A stretch of 64,000 nucleotides of DNA from DASWOJ01 sp964242415 (GTDB lineage Bacteria; Pseudomonadota; Alphaproteobacteria; Acetobacterales; Acetobacteraceae), in contig CAXTAT010000007.1 of NCBI GenBank assembly GCA_964242415.1, forward strand, positions 137,559 through 201,558. The letters run 5' to 3'. Position 1 is the first letter of the stretch. The number at the start of each line of letters is the position of its first letter. A program made the translations under genes and the position numbers. The notes beneath the pieces were generated by a model. It saw only the letters and a list, made by a program, of their open reading frames with translations, was not told the DNA's origin and ran no database searches. Shown here piece by piece: positions 16,336 to 24,966 of this stretch.

Positions 16336-17631
16336 TCAGGCCAGGGGTTCGAAGGCCGTCTCCTTCACCCAGACCATGGTGACCAGCGTCACCAGCGAGG
16401 CCGCAATCACGTAGAACGCCGGCGACAGCGGGTTGCCGGTCGATTGGATCAGCCAGGTCGCGATGAACGGCGCGAAGCCGCCGAAGATCGCAACCGGGAT
16501 GTTGTAGCCGACCGACAGGGCGGTGTAGCGGACCTGGGTGGGGAACAGCTCGCAATACACCGCCGGCCCCGGCCCGGCATACAGCGCCAGCAGCAGCACC
16601 AGGACGAGCTGCGCGACGAAGGCATAGGCCGGCACCCCGGTCGAGGCCAGCAGGAACAGCGGATACGCGAGCACGATATAGCCAACGCAGGACGCGATGA
16701 ACAGCGGGCGGCGGCCGATGCGGTCCGACAGCGCCCCCATGAACGGCACCGCGACCACGAAGGCGAGCAGGCAGGCAGTGCCGATCCACAGCGCGGTGCC
16801 GCGCGGCATCTTGACGATGTTGGTCAGCCAGGTCGTCAGATAGATCAGCACCGCATAGTAGCCGACGGTGTTGTGCAGCGTGATGCCGAACGCGATCAGG
16901 GTCGGCTTGCGGAACGTCGTGAAGGCTTCGCGCAACGGCGACTGGGCGACGTGCCCCTGGCTTTGCAGCTCCGCGAACTTGGGCGTGTCCTCCAGCCGCC
17001 AGCGCATGATCGCGCCGACGATGCCGACCAGCACGCCGAGCAGGAACGGGATGCGCCAGCCCCAGGCGAGCATGTCCGCCGGGTCGATCCAGGTGGTGAG
17101 CAACGCTGCGGTCAGCGAGCCCAGCAGGAAGCCGCAGCCGACGCTGACCTGCTGCCACGACCCGGTCAGGCCGCGCTGGCCCGGCGGCGCATACTCGACC
17201 AGGTAGGCTGCGGCCCCGCCCCACTCGCCCCCGCCCGACAGGCCCTGCGCCAGCCGCGCCACGACCAGCAGCAGCGGCGCCAGCACGCCGATCGAGGCAT
17301 AGGTCGGCAGCAGCCCGACGGCGAAGGTGGAGGCTGCCATCAGGAAGATCACCGCGCTCAGCGCCCGCTTGCGGCCGTGGCGGTCGCCGTACTGGCCGAA
17401 GACGACCGAGCCGACCGGCCGCATGACGAAGCCCACCCCGAACACCGAGAACGTCAGCAGCAAGGAGACCAGCGGCGTCTGGTTGGGGAAGAACAGTTGC
17501 GAGATGACGGGGACGAAGTAGCCATAGACCGCGAAGTCGTACCACTCCAGCACGTTGCCGATGACCCCGGCCAGGATCGCGGTTCGCCGCTGGCTGACGG
17601 ATTGGCCAACGGCGGTTGTGGTTGTCGGCAT
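16336..17631 (-). CDS. MFS transporter, metabolite:H+ symporter (MHS) family
   Basis: 431 aa, twelve membrane segments. RRTAILAGVIGNVLEWYDFAVYGYF and FGVGFVMRPVGSVVFGQYGDRHGRK are the MHS signatures shared with ProP, KgtP and citrate carriers. It is divergent from an amidohydrolase across 142 bp; shared regulation and a shared substrate are plausible. A sigma-54-like site lies 57 bp upstream. Confidence 0.88.
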   Translation of the reverse strand: MPTTTTAVGQSVSQRRTAILAGVIGNVLEWYDFAVYGYFVPVISQLFFPNQTPLVSLLLTFSVFGVGFVMRPVGSVVFGQYGDRHGRKRALSAVIFLMAASTFAVGLLPTYASIGVLAPLLLVVARLAQGLSGGGEWGGAAAYLVEYAPPGQRGLTGSWQQVSVGCGFLLGSLTAALLTTWIDPADMLAWGWRIPFLLGVLVGIVGAIMRWRLEDTPKFAELQSQGHVAQSPLREAFTTFRKPTLIAFGITLHNTVGYYAVLIYLTTWLTNIVKMPRGTALWIGTACLLAFVVAVPFMGALSDRIGRRPLFIASCVGYIVLAYPLFLLASTGVPAYAFVAQLVLVLLLALYAGPGPAVYCELFPTQVRYTALSVGYNIPVAIFGGFAPFIATWLIQSTGNPLSPAFYVIAASLVTLVTMVWVKETAFEPLA

Positions 17632-17660
17632 TGGGCTTCCTTCGACACGGCTGGATGGAG

Positions 17661-17679
17661 CGCAGGGTCGCGCCCTGCG
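17661..17679. promoter_or_regulatory. Palindrome in divergent promoter region
   Basis: CGCAGGG-TCGCG-CCCTGCG, 7-bp perfect arms, midway between the MFS and amidohydrolase genes. It could be an operator or a leader hairpin of the MFS gene. Confidence 0.35.
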
Positions 17680-17687
17680 ACGAGCCA

Positions 17688-17703
17688 AGCAACTCCCAAG
17701 CCA
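17688..17703 (-). promoter_or_regulatory. Candidate sigma-54 promoter for MFS gene
   Basis: On the minus strand TGGCTTG-GGAG-TTGCT, matching TGGCACG-N4-TTGCW at all but two -24 positions, with correct GG-N10-GC spacing, 57 bp before the ATG. Confidence 0.4.
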
Positions 17704-17773
17704 TTGCGGCGCCGGGGCAAGGGCTGGTTATCGTCGGCGGGCCGCCATGCTTTAGTGCCGCCGGGCAAAGGGA

Positions 17774-19024
17774 ATGGAACGGATGGACCTGATCGTTCGT
17801 GGTGCGCAACTCGCCGGGCAGGCCGAGGGACAGCTTGTAGATATCGGGGTGTCCGGCGGCAGGATCGTCGCCATCGAGCCTATGCTGTCGGCGGACGCCG
17901 AAATTTATGACGCCGGCGGCCGGCTGGCGTGCGGCGGCCTGATCGAGACCCACATCCACCTCGACAAGTCGCGCCTGCTCGACATTTGCCCGGCAGAGCC
18001 AGGGCGCAGCATCAGCCCCGTGCACTACGTCGCCCCGTTCAAGCCGGGCATCACCGAGGCGGACGTGCGGCGGCGGGCGGAACAGACGCTGCGGGAGTGC
18101 CTGAAGCACGGGACGACGCACATCCGCACCCATGTCGAGGTGGACCCCGGCATCGGGCTGCGCGGCTTCGATGCGGTGGCCTCGCTCGCGGAGGAGTATC
18201 GCTGGGCGGTCGATATGCAGCTCTGCGTGTTCCCGCAGGAGGGGCTGACCAACTATCCCGGGACCGACGAGCTGCTGGTCCAGGCCTTGAAGCGCGGCGC
18301 GCCGGTGATCGGGGCCGCCCCGCGCTATGACACCGACCACGGCGGCCAGTTGCGGCGCGTCTTCGATCTGGCCCGCGAGTTCGGCGTGGACATCGACATG
18401 CACCTGGACTTCGGCAACACGCCGGAGGGTCTCGACGTGCTGCTGGTATGCGAGCTGACGGAGCAGTACGGGCTGGGGGGCCGCGTGACGGCCGGGCACA
18501 TGACCAAGTTGTCGGTGATGCCGCCCGCGGACATGGCGGCGGTGGCCCGGCGGCTCGCGGACGCCAGGGTGAACGTTACGGTGCTGCCGGCGACCGACCT
18601 GTACTTGATGGGGCGGGACCAGGACCACGGCGTCCGGCGCGGGGTCGCGGATGCGAACTTCTTGTGTGAGCACGGGGTGAACTGCTCGCTGTCGAGCAAC
18701 AACGTGCTCAACCCCGCCACCCCGTATGGCGACTGCTCGCTGATCCGCATGGCGAACCTGCAGGCCAACCTGCTGCAGGTCAGCCAGCCGCAGGGGTTGC
18801 GCGAGTGCTTCTCGATGCTGACCGACCGGTCGGCGCGCATCCTCAACCTCCGGGATTACGGGATCAAGGTTGGCAATCCCGCCGACATCGTGGTGATCGA
18901 CAGCCCGTCGCCGGAGCGCGCGGTCGCCGAAATCCGGCATCCGGTCGCGGTGTTCAAGCGCGGGCGCCGGACCGTCACCTGGCGGCCGGCGGAACTCGGG
19001 CTGCCGCCCTCCGGCAACGCGTAG
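17774..19024 (+). CDS. Cytosine-deaminase-like amidohydrolase
   Basis: 416 aa, amidohydrolase superfamily. The metal-binding HIHLD (His60, His62) is followed by TRTHVEVD-like and DMHLDF histidines, GHMTKLSVM and the late LSSNNVLNP region. It resembles cytosine deaminase and AtzC-type N-isopropylammelide hydrolases, which deaminate pyrimidines or s-triazines with one metal ion. The usual Asp of the cytosine deaminase SDN motif appears as S-S-N-N here, so activity on cytosine itself is uncertain. It is divergent from an MFS carrier that may supply the substrate. Confidence 0.8.
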   Translation: MERMDLIVRGAQLAGQAEGQLVDIGVSGGRIVAIEPMLSADAEIYDAGGRLACGGLIETHIHLDKSRLLDICPAEPGRSISPVHYVAPFKPGITEADVRRRAEQTLRECLKHGTTHIRTHVEVDPGIGLRGFDAVASLAEEYRWAVDMQLCVFPQEGLTNYPGTDELLVQALKRGAPVIGAAPRYDTDHGGQLRRVFDLAREFGVDIDMHLDFGNTPEGLDVLLVCELTEQYGLGGRVTAGHMTKLSVMPPADMAAVARRLADARVNVTVLPATDLYLMGRDQDHGVRRGVADANFLCEHGVNCSLSSNNVLNPATPYGDCSLIRMANLQANLLQVSQPQGLRECFSMLTDRSARILNLRDYGIKVGNPADIVVIDSPSPERAVAEIRHPVAVFKRGRRTVTWRPAELGLPPSGNA

Positions 19025-19065
19025 GCCGGCGTGGCCCGGAACGGGGCCGCACCGTAGTCTCCGTC

Positions 19066-20136
19066 CTACTCCGGCGGGAAGATGGCGTGGCAGATCCTCG
19101 CATGCACGCCCTGCCGGCCATCGACCACCTGCGTCACCCCGAAATCCGCCGCCACGCTCATTAGCGAGTAGGCGTCGTCGCGGCTCAGCCCGCGATGCTC
19201 GGTGAGCAGCTTGAGCATGTCCAGGCTGGCATTGCGCATGGCCTGGTCGAGGTCCTCGTCGAAGCCGTGCGTCATCCAGTACCGCGGCGTCCGCAGCAAC
19301 GGCGACGGAAAGCTGAAGTCGCGCCGGAGGAATAGCTGGAACACCACGTCGAGCGAGGCCTCGATGGCGGTGCCGCTGATCTCACCGTCGCCTTGGGAGA
19401 TGTGCGGGTCGCCGATGGAGAACAGCGCGCCGTCCACCTGCACCGGGTAGAACATCGTCGCCCCGGCGCCGATCCGCCAGTTGTCGATGTTGCCGCCGTG
19501 GCTGCCGGGCGGGATGGAGCTGACCCGGCCCACCGCGTCCGGCGCCACGCCAGCGGTGCCAAGGTGCGGGCGGACCGGGATGCGCAGGCCCTTCAGCGCC
19601 GGCTGGCGGCAGCAGTCGCGCGCCGGGGTGACGGTGCCGGGCATAGTGTACTTGCCGGGGAAGTCATAGGCGAACGCCGCCTCGGCGGTTTCGCTGGCCG
19701 AGTCCATCCGGTAAATCGTCACCCGCTCCTTGCCGCCCATCTCCTGGTACAGGTGGCCCCAATGGGCGGCCAGGTTGGACCCGTACTGCAGCCGCGGCGT
19801 CATCTGCATGTAGCGGACCTCCAGCATGTCGCCTGGCCTCGCCCCCTCGACGCGGATCGGGCCGGTCATCAGGTGGACGCCGGGGTAGCGGTCCTCCGGG
19901 GGGATGGCGTCGAAGATCGCGGTGATGCCGGCGTCCATCATCAGCTCCGGCGCGTCGCCGGCGTGGTGGGTGATCGCCTCGGCGCGGACGATGTCGCCGC
20001 TGGCGATGGTCAGCACGGGGGCCAGCGCCGCATCGAAGTAGCCCCAGTGCATGGTCTGCGGCGTCGCCCGCAGCTCGTGCAGCGTCGGGCGCAGCCGGTC
20101 GCGTTCGGCCTGGTGCTCGTCTCGGATCAGGGTCAT
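19066..20136 (-). CDS. Acetamidase/formamidase family protein
   Basis: 356 aa of the FmdA/AmdA fold: VEGARPGDMLEVRYMQM, PPGSHGGNIDN, FSIGDPHISQGDGEISGTAIE are all hallmarks of enzymes that hydrolyse short amides to ammonia and acid. It is clearly distinct from the FmdA at 53796 and slightly shorter. The ATG at 20136 fits AGAAGGTGG better than the GTG at 20145. It lies downstream of an amino-acid ABC transporter and may be the last gene of that group, though a repeat element separates them. Confidence 0.87.
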   Translation of the reverse strand: MTLIRDEHQAERDRLRPTLHELRATPQTMHWGYFDAALAPVLTIASGDIVRAEAITHHAGDAPELMMDAGITAIFDAIPPEDRYPGVHLMTGPIRVEGARPGDMLEVRYMQMTPRLQYGSNLAAHWGHLYQEMGGKERVTIYRMDSASETAEAAFAYDFPGKYTMPGTVTPARDCCRQPALKGLRIPVRPHLGTAGVAPDAVGRVSSIPPGSHGGNIDNWRIGAGATMFYPVQVDGALFSIGDPHISQGDGEISGTAIEASLDVVFQLFLRRDFSFPSPLLRTPRYWMTHGFDEDLDQAMRNASLDMLKLLTEHRGLSRDDAYSLMSVAADFGVTQVVDGRQGVHARICHAIFPPE

Positions 20137-20186
20137 GCCAACCACCTTCTGCTGTGACCAATGCGCTGCCGCACCCCGGCGGGTTC

Positions 20187-20275
20187 CGTCATTGCGAGCC
20201 GGCTTCGGCGTGGCATAGGGGGGTGTACTGGCCGGGTTGCGTTCTGGCGCCTCCCTATGCCCCGTCGCAATGACA
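20187..20275. repeat. Dispersed palindromic repeat, family A copy 4
   Basis: Diverged copy with both ends (CGTCATTGCGAGCC and TCGCAATGAC) but altered inner arms; its end repeats as a 14-nt unit to about 20295. It sits between the ABC gene and the acetamidase on the minus strand. Confidence 0.65.
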
Positions 20276-20320
20276 GGCGGGCAATGACGAATGGGTGAAC
20301 CGGTCGAACCCAGGGGGCGG

Positions 20321-21919
20321 TCATGCCGGCAGCCTGGTGTCCTGGTCGGCGCCCATCACGCGCAGGAAGCGGGCCGTGGCCGGGTGCTTGGGCCGCGTCA
20401 GCATGTCGTGCGCCGGACCTGCCTCGGTCACCACCCCGTCGCTGAGGAACACTACGCAGTCCGCCACCTCCTCGGCAAACCGCAGTTGGTGCGTCGAGAT
20501 GATCATCGTCAGCCCGCCCTCCACGGCCAGCCGCCGGATCACGTCCAGCACCTCGCTGACCAGCTCCGGGTCCAGGGCGGACGTCGGCTCGTCGAGCAGC
20601 AGCACCTTGGGGCCGGGGGCCAGCGCCCGCGCGATCGCCACCCGCTGCTGCTGCCCGCCGGACAGGTGCCGCGGCAGCGCATCGGCGCGGTGCGCCAGCC
20701 CGACGCGCTCCAGCAGCTCGCGGGCTTTCCGTCCCGCCTCCGCCGCCGGCATGCCGTGCACCCAGCGGAGCGGCCCGGCCACGTTCTCCTGCGCTGTGAG
20801 GTGGCTGAACAGGTTGAACTGCTGGAACACCATGCCGACGCCCAGGCCCGCGCGTTCCCGCGCCAGGACGCCCGCCGGCTGCACGCGGCCGTCCCCGGCA
20901 AAGCCGAGGCGGTGGCCGCCGATCCGCACCTCGCCGGAATCCCAGTCCTCCAGCCGGTTGATGCAGCGCAACAGGGTGCTTTTCCCCGAACCGCTCGGAC
21001 CCAGCAGGGCCACGACCTCCCCGGCCCGCACCGTGAGGTCCAGCCCGCTGAGCACGGCGTGCTTGCCGTAACGCTTGTGCAGGCCGAGGACTTCGACTGC
21101 CGCCTCGCCCTGGGCAAGCATGGCGGACCGCGCGGCCCGGTCCCTGGCCGCTGGGACGGCGCATCGCTCGGCTGGCAGCGGCTCGGGCGGCGGCGGGGTG
21201 GGCGGCGGGACCGCAGCGCCGCCGGCGCGACGGCCCGGGAGCAGGCGGGCGAGGCGCTCGCGCGGCGAGGGCCGGTCGAGGTCGAGCAGGTTCTCCGCCG
21301 CAAGCTGCATCACGGCGATGGCGCCGGTCAGCACCAGGTAGATCGAGCCGGAGGCAAAGAAGATCGAGAAGAAGTCGAAGGTCGAGGACGCAAGCTGCGT
21401 GCTGCGCAGCGTCAGCTCCTGCACCGCGATGATCGACGCCAGGGACGAGTTCTTCAGCGCCGAAACGGCCTCGTTGCCAAACGCCGGCACCATGATGCGG
21501 ATGGCCTGCGGCGCGATCACCCGCCGCATGAGCACCCGGGGCGTCATGCCCAGCGCCTGCCCGGCGAGGACCTGCCCGCGGTCAACGCCGAGCACGCCGG
21601 AGCGCAGGATCTCGGCGATGAACGGCGCCTCGTTCGCCGCCAGGGCCAGGCCCGCCGCCGCGATGGCGCTCAACCGCAATCCGATGTGCGGCAGCGCGTC
21701 GTAGGCGAACACCATCTGCAGGATGAGCGGCGTGCCGCGGAAGATCACGGCATAGCCGCGGGCCAGGACCGACAGCGCCCGGAGATGGCTGAGCTGCATC
21801 GACGCCAGCACCATCCCCAGCCCCAGCCCGCCGGCCAGTCCCAGGGCCGTCACCTGGATCGTGAAGGCGACGCCCTGGAGCAGATACGGCAGGCTGAGGT
21901 AATGGAGGAACAGCTCCAT
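20321..21919 (-). CDS. Fused amino-acid ABC transporter permease/ATPase
   Basis: 532 aa joining two subunits normally encoded separately. Residues 1-220 form a HisM/GlnP-type permease with about five helices and the EAA-like loop ILRSGVLGVDRGQVLAGQALG. A Pro-rich linker follows (about 225-260, PPPTPPPPEP). Residues 265-532 form a GlnQ-type ATPase: Walker A GPSGSGKST (about 305), signature LSGGQQQR (about 418), Walker B LLLDEPTSALDPE. Fused forms of this transporter class exist elsewhere. Its ATG overlaps the stop of the binding-protein gene. Probably imports a polar amino acid. Confidence 0.88.
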   Translation of the reverse strand: MELFLHYLSLPYLLQGVAFTIQVTALGLAGGLGLGMVLASMQLSHLRALSVLARGYAVIFRGTPLILQMVFAYDALPHIGLRLSAIAAAGLALAANEAPFIAEILRSGVLGVDRGQVLAGQALGMTPRVLMRRVIAPQAIRIMVPAFGNEAVSALKNSSLASIIAVQELTLRSTQLASSTFDFFSIFFASGSIYLVLTGAIAVMQLAAENLLDLDRPSPRERLARLLPGRRAGGAAVPPPTPPPPEPLPAERCAVPAARDRAARSAMLAQGEAAVEVLGLHKRYGKHAVLSGLDLTVRAGEVVALLGPSGSGKSTLLRCINRLEDWDSGEVRIGGHRLGFAGDGRVQPAGVLARERAGLGVGMVFQQFNLFSHLTAQENVAGPLRWVHGMPAAEAGRKARELLERVGLAHRADALPRHLSGGQQQRVAIARALAPGPKVLLLDEPTSALDPELVSEVLDVIRRLAVEGGLTMIISTHQLRFAEEVADCVVFLSDGVVTEAGPAHDMLTRPKHPATARFLRVMGADQDTRLPA

Positions 21920-22830
21920 CAGTTGGTCACGAGCTTCGGCTCCTCCATGTTCTCCGCGCCGAGCGACCACTTGTTCAGCATCGCCGTCTGGAGGCCGGCC
22001 TTCTGCAGCTCGACGAGGGCGGCCATGATGGCGTCGCGGAACTTGGGGTTGCCCTTGGGGACCGCGATGCCGATGGAGTAGGGCAGCGTCACCGCGACCG
22101 CCTTGCCAAGCTGGTCCGGGTAGGCCTTGACCGCCTGGTCCACGGTGTTCACGTCGTTCACGTAGGTATCCGCGCGCCCGGCCAGGATCGCCTGGATGCA
22201 GTCGGCGTTGTTGTTGAACAGCAGGACCGTGGGCTCCGGCTTGCCGGCCGCCTTGCACGGCGCGGCCAGGTTCTCCACCAGCGGCACCTCGACGAAGCCG
22301 GTGTTCTCCGCAGCGATGGCGCCGCACATCGACATATCGATGCCGGTGAGGTGCTTGGGGTTGCCCTTCACCACCAGCACGCCGTCGAACACCTTGGAGT
22401 AGGTGATGAAGTCGGCGGCCTTGGCGCGGTCCTCGGTGGCGTAGATGTCGGAGATGATGATGTCCGCCTGGCCGCTCTGCAGCGTCGGCAGCATGGCGGC
22501 GAAGGCGACCGGCTTGTAGGTCACCTTGAACCCGAGGCACTCGCCGAGTGCCTCGACCAGGTCGATGTCGAAGCCGATGAACTTGCTCGGGTCCTGTGGG
22601 TCGAGCGCCTCGTAGCCCGGCGTGTGCGGGTTTACGGCATCGACGAGCGTCTTGCCCTTCAGCTCGGGGTTGGCGGCTTGCAGGGCCTGGCAGCCCGCCG
22701 GGGCGGCAGCCCACGCCTGCGCCGGGAGAGCAAGGGCGGCGACACAGAGCAGCGCCAGGGCGCCCACCCATCGCCGTGGCGGCAACCACGGTCCGGTGCG
22801 GTGCCGGCAGCGACTCGATTCTGGCTTCAT
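21919..22830 (-). CDS. Amino-acid ABC transporter substrate-binding protein (family 3)
   Basis: 303 aa with a signal peptide (ALALLCVAALALPAQAWAA) and the family-3 binding fold: GFDIDLVEALGECLGFKVTYKPV, QSGQADIIISDIYATEDRAKAADF. The ligand cannot be read off. Start ATG 22830 (a TTG at 22836 is also possible). Its stop overlaps the ATG of the fused permease/ATPase, so the two are one transport unit. A sigma-54-like site lies 48 bp upstream. Confidence 0.87.
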   Translation of the reverse strand: MKPESSRCRHRTGPWLPPRRWVGALALLCVAALALPAQAWAAAPAGCQALQAANPELKGKTLVDAVNPHTPGYEALDPQDPSKFIGFDIDLVEALGECLGFKVTYKPVAFAAMLPTLQSGQADIIISDIYATEDRAKAADFITYSKVFDGVLVVKGNPKHLTGIDMSMCGAIAAENTGFVEVPLVENLAAPCKAAGKPEPTVLLFNNNADCIQAILAGRADTYVNDVNTVDQAVKAYPDQLGKAVAVTLPYSIGIAVPKGNPKFRDAIMAALVELQKAGLQTAMLNKWSLGAENMEEPKLVTN

Positions 22831-22877
22831 GCTCAAGGCGGTGTTCCCTTCAATGTCTGCGAACCGAGTTGCACCTA

Positions 22878-22893
22878 TGCAAGACCTCTGCCT
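22878..22893 (-). promoter_or_regulatory. Candidate sigma-54 promoter for amino-acid ABC genes
   Basis: Minus strand AGGCAGA-GGTC-TTGCA: the -12 half is perfect, the -24 half has GGCA, and spacing is correct. It lies 48 bp before the binding-protein start. Confidence 0.45.
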
Positions 22894-23003
22894 TTCCAGG
22901 CATTCCCGGGCGTGAATTCACGAACTCCGCGGCCGTCAACCGGGGTTGCCGCGGTCATGGCCACCCGGCGCGGCCCTTTGCATAACGTTCGTGCAGCCTG
23001 ACG

Positions 23004-23064
23004 CCTGCTTCTCCCTTTCCCTCCGGGCTTGGGCCGTGAAACGGACCAAGGCCGGGGTGAGGAG
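23004..23064. repeat. Degenerate family B repeat
   Basis: Contains CTGCTTCTCCC, CCCTCCGGG and GGCCGGGGTGAGG, diverged parts of the family B arms, in the 263-bp gap between the ABC genes and the kinase genes. Confidence 0.5.
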
Positions 23065-23093
23065 GCGGGCAAGCGTCCAGACAGCGGCAGGGT

Positions 23094-24023
23094 TCACAGG
23101 ACGCGCAGCCAGTGCTGCCAGCGCGGGTCCTGCATGACCCGGCGGGCGCGCATGTGCTTCCACACGCCATACTTGCGGAAGTCGAAGTCCAGCGCGGACA
23201 CCTTCTCCTGCACCATCGACCAGGTTGCCCACTTCACGTCCGCCAGCGCCTTGTAAACCGCGATCCGCGCCATCGTCGCCGGTCCAGCATGGCCGAAGTA
23301 CGCCTCGGTCAGCTCGGCCTCCTGGGCGGGGTCGAAGAACATCTCGCCGAACCAGATGCCCAGGTCGTAGCAGCGGTCGTTGTTGGAGGCGTATTCGTAA
23401 TCGATCAGCATGATCGTCTTCGCGTCATCGACCAGGAAGTTGCCGCTCATCGGGTCGTTGAAGCTGGGCACCAGGTCGAAGCCGGACGCGGCGATGGCGT
23501 CATGCGCCTCGCCGACCCGCTGCTGTAGCCAGTCGAAGTCCGCCGGCGCCCAGCCGCCCAGCGCGTCCACCTGCTGCACGTGCTCGCCGATCATGTCGAA
23601 CACGGTCTTGGTCAGCCGCAGCGGCGGCCCCTGGTGCAGCCGCCAGAAGGCCGCGACGGCGGAGCGGCAGATGGCGGGGTCGCGGAAGTCGGCATGGGTG
23701 CAGGCGCGGCGGTCGGTGATGAACTCGGCGATCTCGATGCCGTCCGCCGCCAGCCAGTCGAACACCGCCGGGCCGACGCCGAGCGCGTGGGCGCTGTGGC
23801 TGGCGTCCATCGCGGCGGCGCGGTCGATGAACAGCTCGGTGCCCTTGCCGGGGATTTTCATGAAGTAGTCGGCTCCGGCCACCGAGACCCGCCAGTTGCT
23901 GTTGCTGATCCCGCCGCCGACCGGGCCGTAGCGTGGCGACGCGCCCTGCCAGGGGGGGACGCGGAGGATCGCCGCCTCCGCCTCCCGCTCCGCCTGCGTG
24001 GCAGCCTGGCCGCACTGCTTCAT
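23094..24023 (-). CDS. Choline/ethanolamine-kinase-like phosphotransferase (A)
   Basis: 309 aa, protein-kinase-like phosphotransferase. Seen: GGGISNSNWRV (nucleotide loop), YFMKIPGKG with the ATP-binding Lys, FNDPMSGNFLV (catalytic Asp and metal Asn) and LIDYEYASNNDRCYDLGIWF (metal Asp and choline-kinase motif). The His usually preceding the ND pair is Phe here. Homologues phosphorylate choline, ethanolamine or other small amino alcohols. It follows a second kinase of exactly the same length after 13 nt, in line with an M20 hydrolase and an ABC transporter. The substrate is unknown. Confidence 0.8.
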   Translation of the reverse strand: MKQCGQAATQAEREAEAAILRVPPWQGASPRYGPVGGGISNSNWRVSVAGADYFMKIPGKGTELFIDRAAAMDASHSAHALGVGPAVFDWLAADGIEIAEFITDRRACTHADFRDPAICRSAVAAFWRLHQGPPLRLTKTVFDMIGEHVQQVDALGGWAPADFDWLQQRVGEAHDAIAASGFDLVPSFNDPMSGNFLVDDAKTIMLIDYEYASNNDRCYDLGIWFGEMFFDPAQEAELTEAYFGHAGPATMARIAVYKALADVKWATWSMVQEKVSALDFDFRKYGVWKHMRARRVMQDPRWQHWLRVL

Positions 24024-24036
24024 CCCTGGCGCCCCA

Positions 24037-24966
24037 TCATAGCCGGTGCAGCCGGGCGGCGAATGCCCCATCCTGCTGGAACATCCGGGCGCGCAGCAGC
24101 CGCCACTCGCCGTATTTCAGGAACTCCAGGTCCCGCCGTGGCGAGGTGACGGCCATCGCCAGGCCCCATAGGCCCCAGAACACGTCATCGGCGAAGGCAT
24201 GCAGGCGGCACCGGTTCAGGTCGCGCGCATCGTTGCGGCCGAATGCCAGTTCCAGCGCAGGGCGCATCTCGGCCTCGAATTGGCAGGCCTCGTTGAGGAC
24301 GACCCCGATGTCGTAGTGCGGGTCGGCCATCCCGGCGCAATCGAAATCGACCAGCATCACCCGGCCGCCGGGTCCGATCATGATGTTGGAGGACAGCCCG
24401 TCGGCATGGCAAGGCCGCAGGTCCCGGCCGCCGGCCAGCAACGCCCCATGCGCCTGCCGCACCCCCGCCAGCAGTTCCGCAAGGTCCGGGGGCGCGGCTC
24501 CGGCGTTGCGGACCGTTGCGTCCATCGCCGCAACTTCGGTGAAGATGTCCCAGGCCCGGCGCAGCGGCGGCCCCTCGCGGAACGCCTGCTTCGCCGCCAG
24601 CACGGCGACCAGCACCTCCGGCCGGGCCAGGTCGCCCAGCCGCGCCGTGCGCCACGAGGGCGGCAGCAGGTCGATGCCGACCGCCTGGTGCTCTGGCAGG
24701 ACGAAGCGCACCGCAGGCGACACGCCGAGCGCCGCGGCGGCCTGCGCCGCCTGCACCGTGGCGTGCAGGTCCACGAACGGCAGCGCGTCCGCCTCGCGCA
24801 GCTTCAGGAACAGCCCGGCGTCCGGCAGGCGCCAACAGCTCCAATCCACCGCCTGACACATCGGCGAGACGACCGCGGCCGGGCCGGGCTGCATCCTTGC
24901 GCCGTCTTCTGGGCCGTCCAGCGAAGCAGCCCGCAGCGCAGCTCGGGCGCGGTCCCAGGCTGTCAA
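24037..24966 (-). CDS. Choline/ethanolamine-kinase-like phosphotransferase (B)
   Basis: 309 aa when started at the TTG that overlaps the upstream stop (TTGA); an internal ATG near residue 20 is the alternative. Kinase motifs: PCHADGLSSNIMI (full His-x-Asp...Asn catalytic loop), LVDFDCAGMADPHYDIG, and a carboxy end (EFLKYGEWRLLRAR) paralleling that of neighbour A (FRKYGVWKHMRAR). The pair are thus paralogues by tandem duplication, strongly diverged. The nucleotide-binding amino end is less conserved than in A. The two could act on different substrates or form a heterodimer. Confidence 0.75.
   Translation of the reverse strand: MTAWDRARAALRAASLDGPEDGARMQPGPAAVVSPMCQAVDWSCWRLPDAGLFLKLREADALPFVDLHATVQAAQAAAALGVSPAVRFVLPEHQAVGIDLLPPSWRTARLGDLARPEVLVAVLAAKQAFREGPPLRRAWDIFTEVAAMDATVRNAGAAPPDLAELLAGVRQAHGALLAGGRDLRPCHADGLSSNIMIGPGGRVMLVDFDCAGMADPHYDIGVVLNEACQFEAEMRPALELAFGRNDARDLNRCRLHAFADDVFWGLWGLAMAVTSPRRDLEFLKYGEWRLLRARMFQQDGAFAARLHRL

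Noticed and set aside
16310..18940. An 876-residue minus-strand frame joining the MFS gene region to the amidohydrolase region
   Set aside because: It overlaps the real MFS gene in a different frame and is antisense to the amidohydrolase; no motifs.
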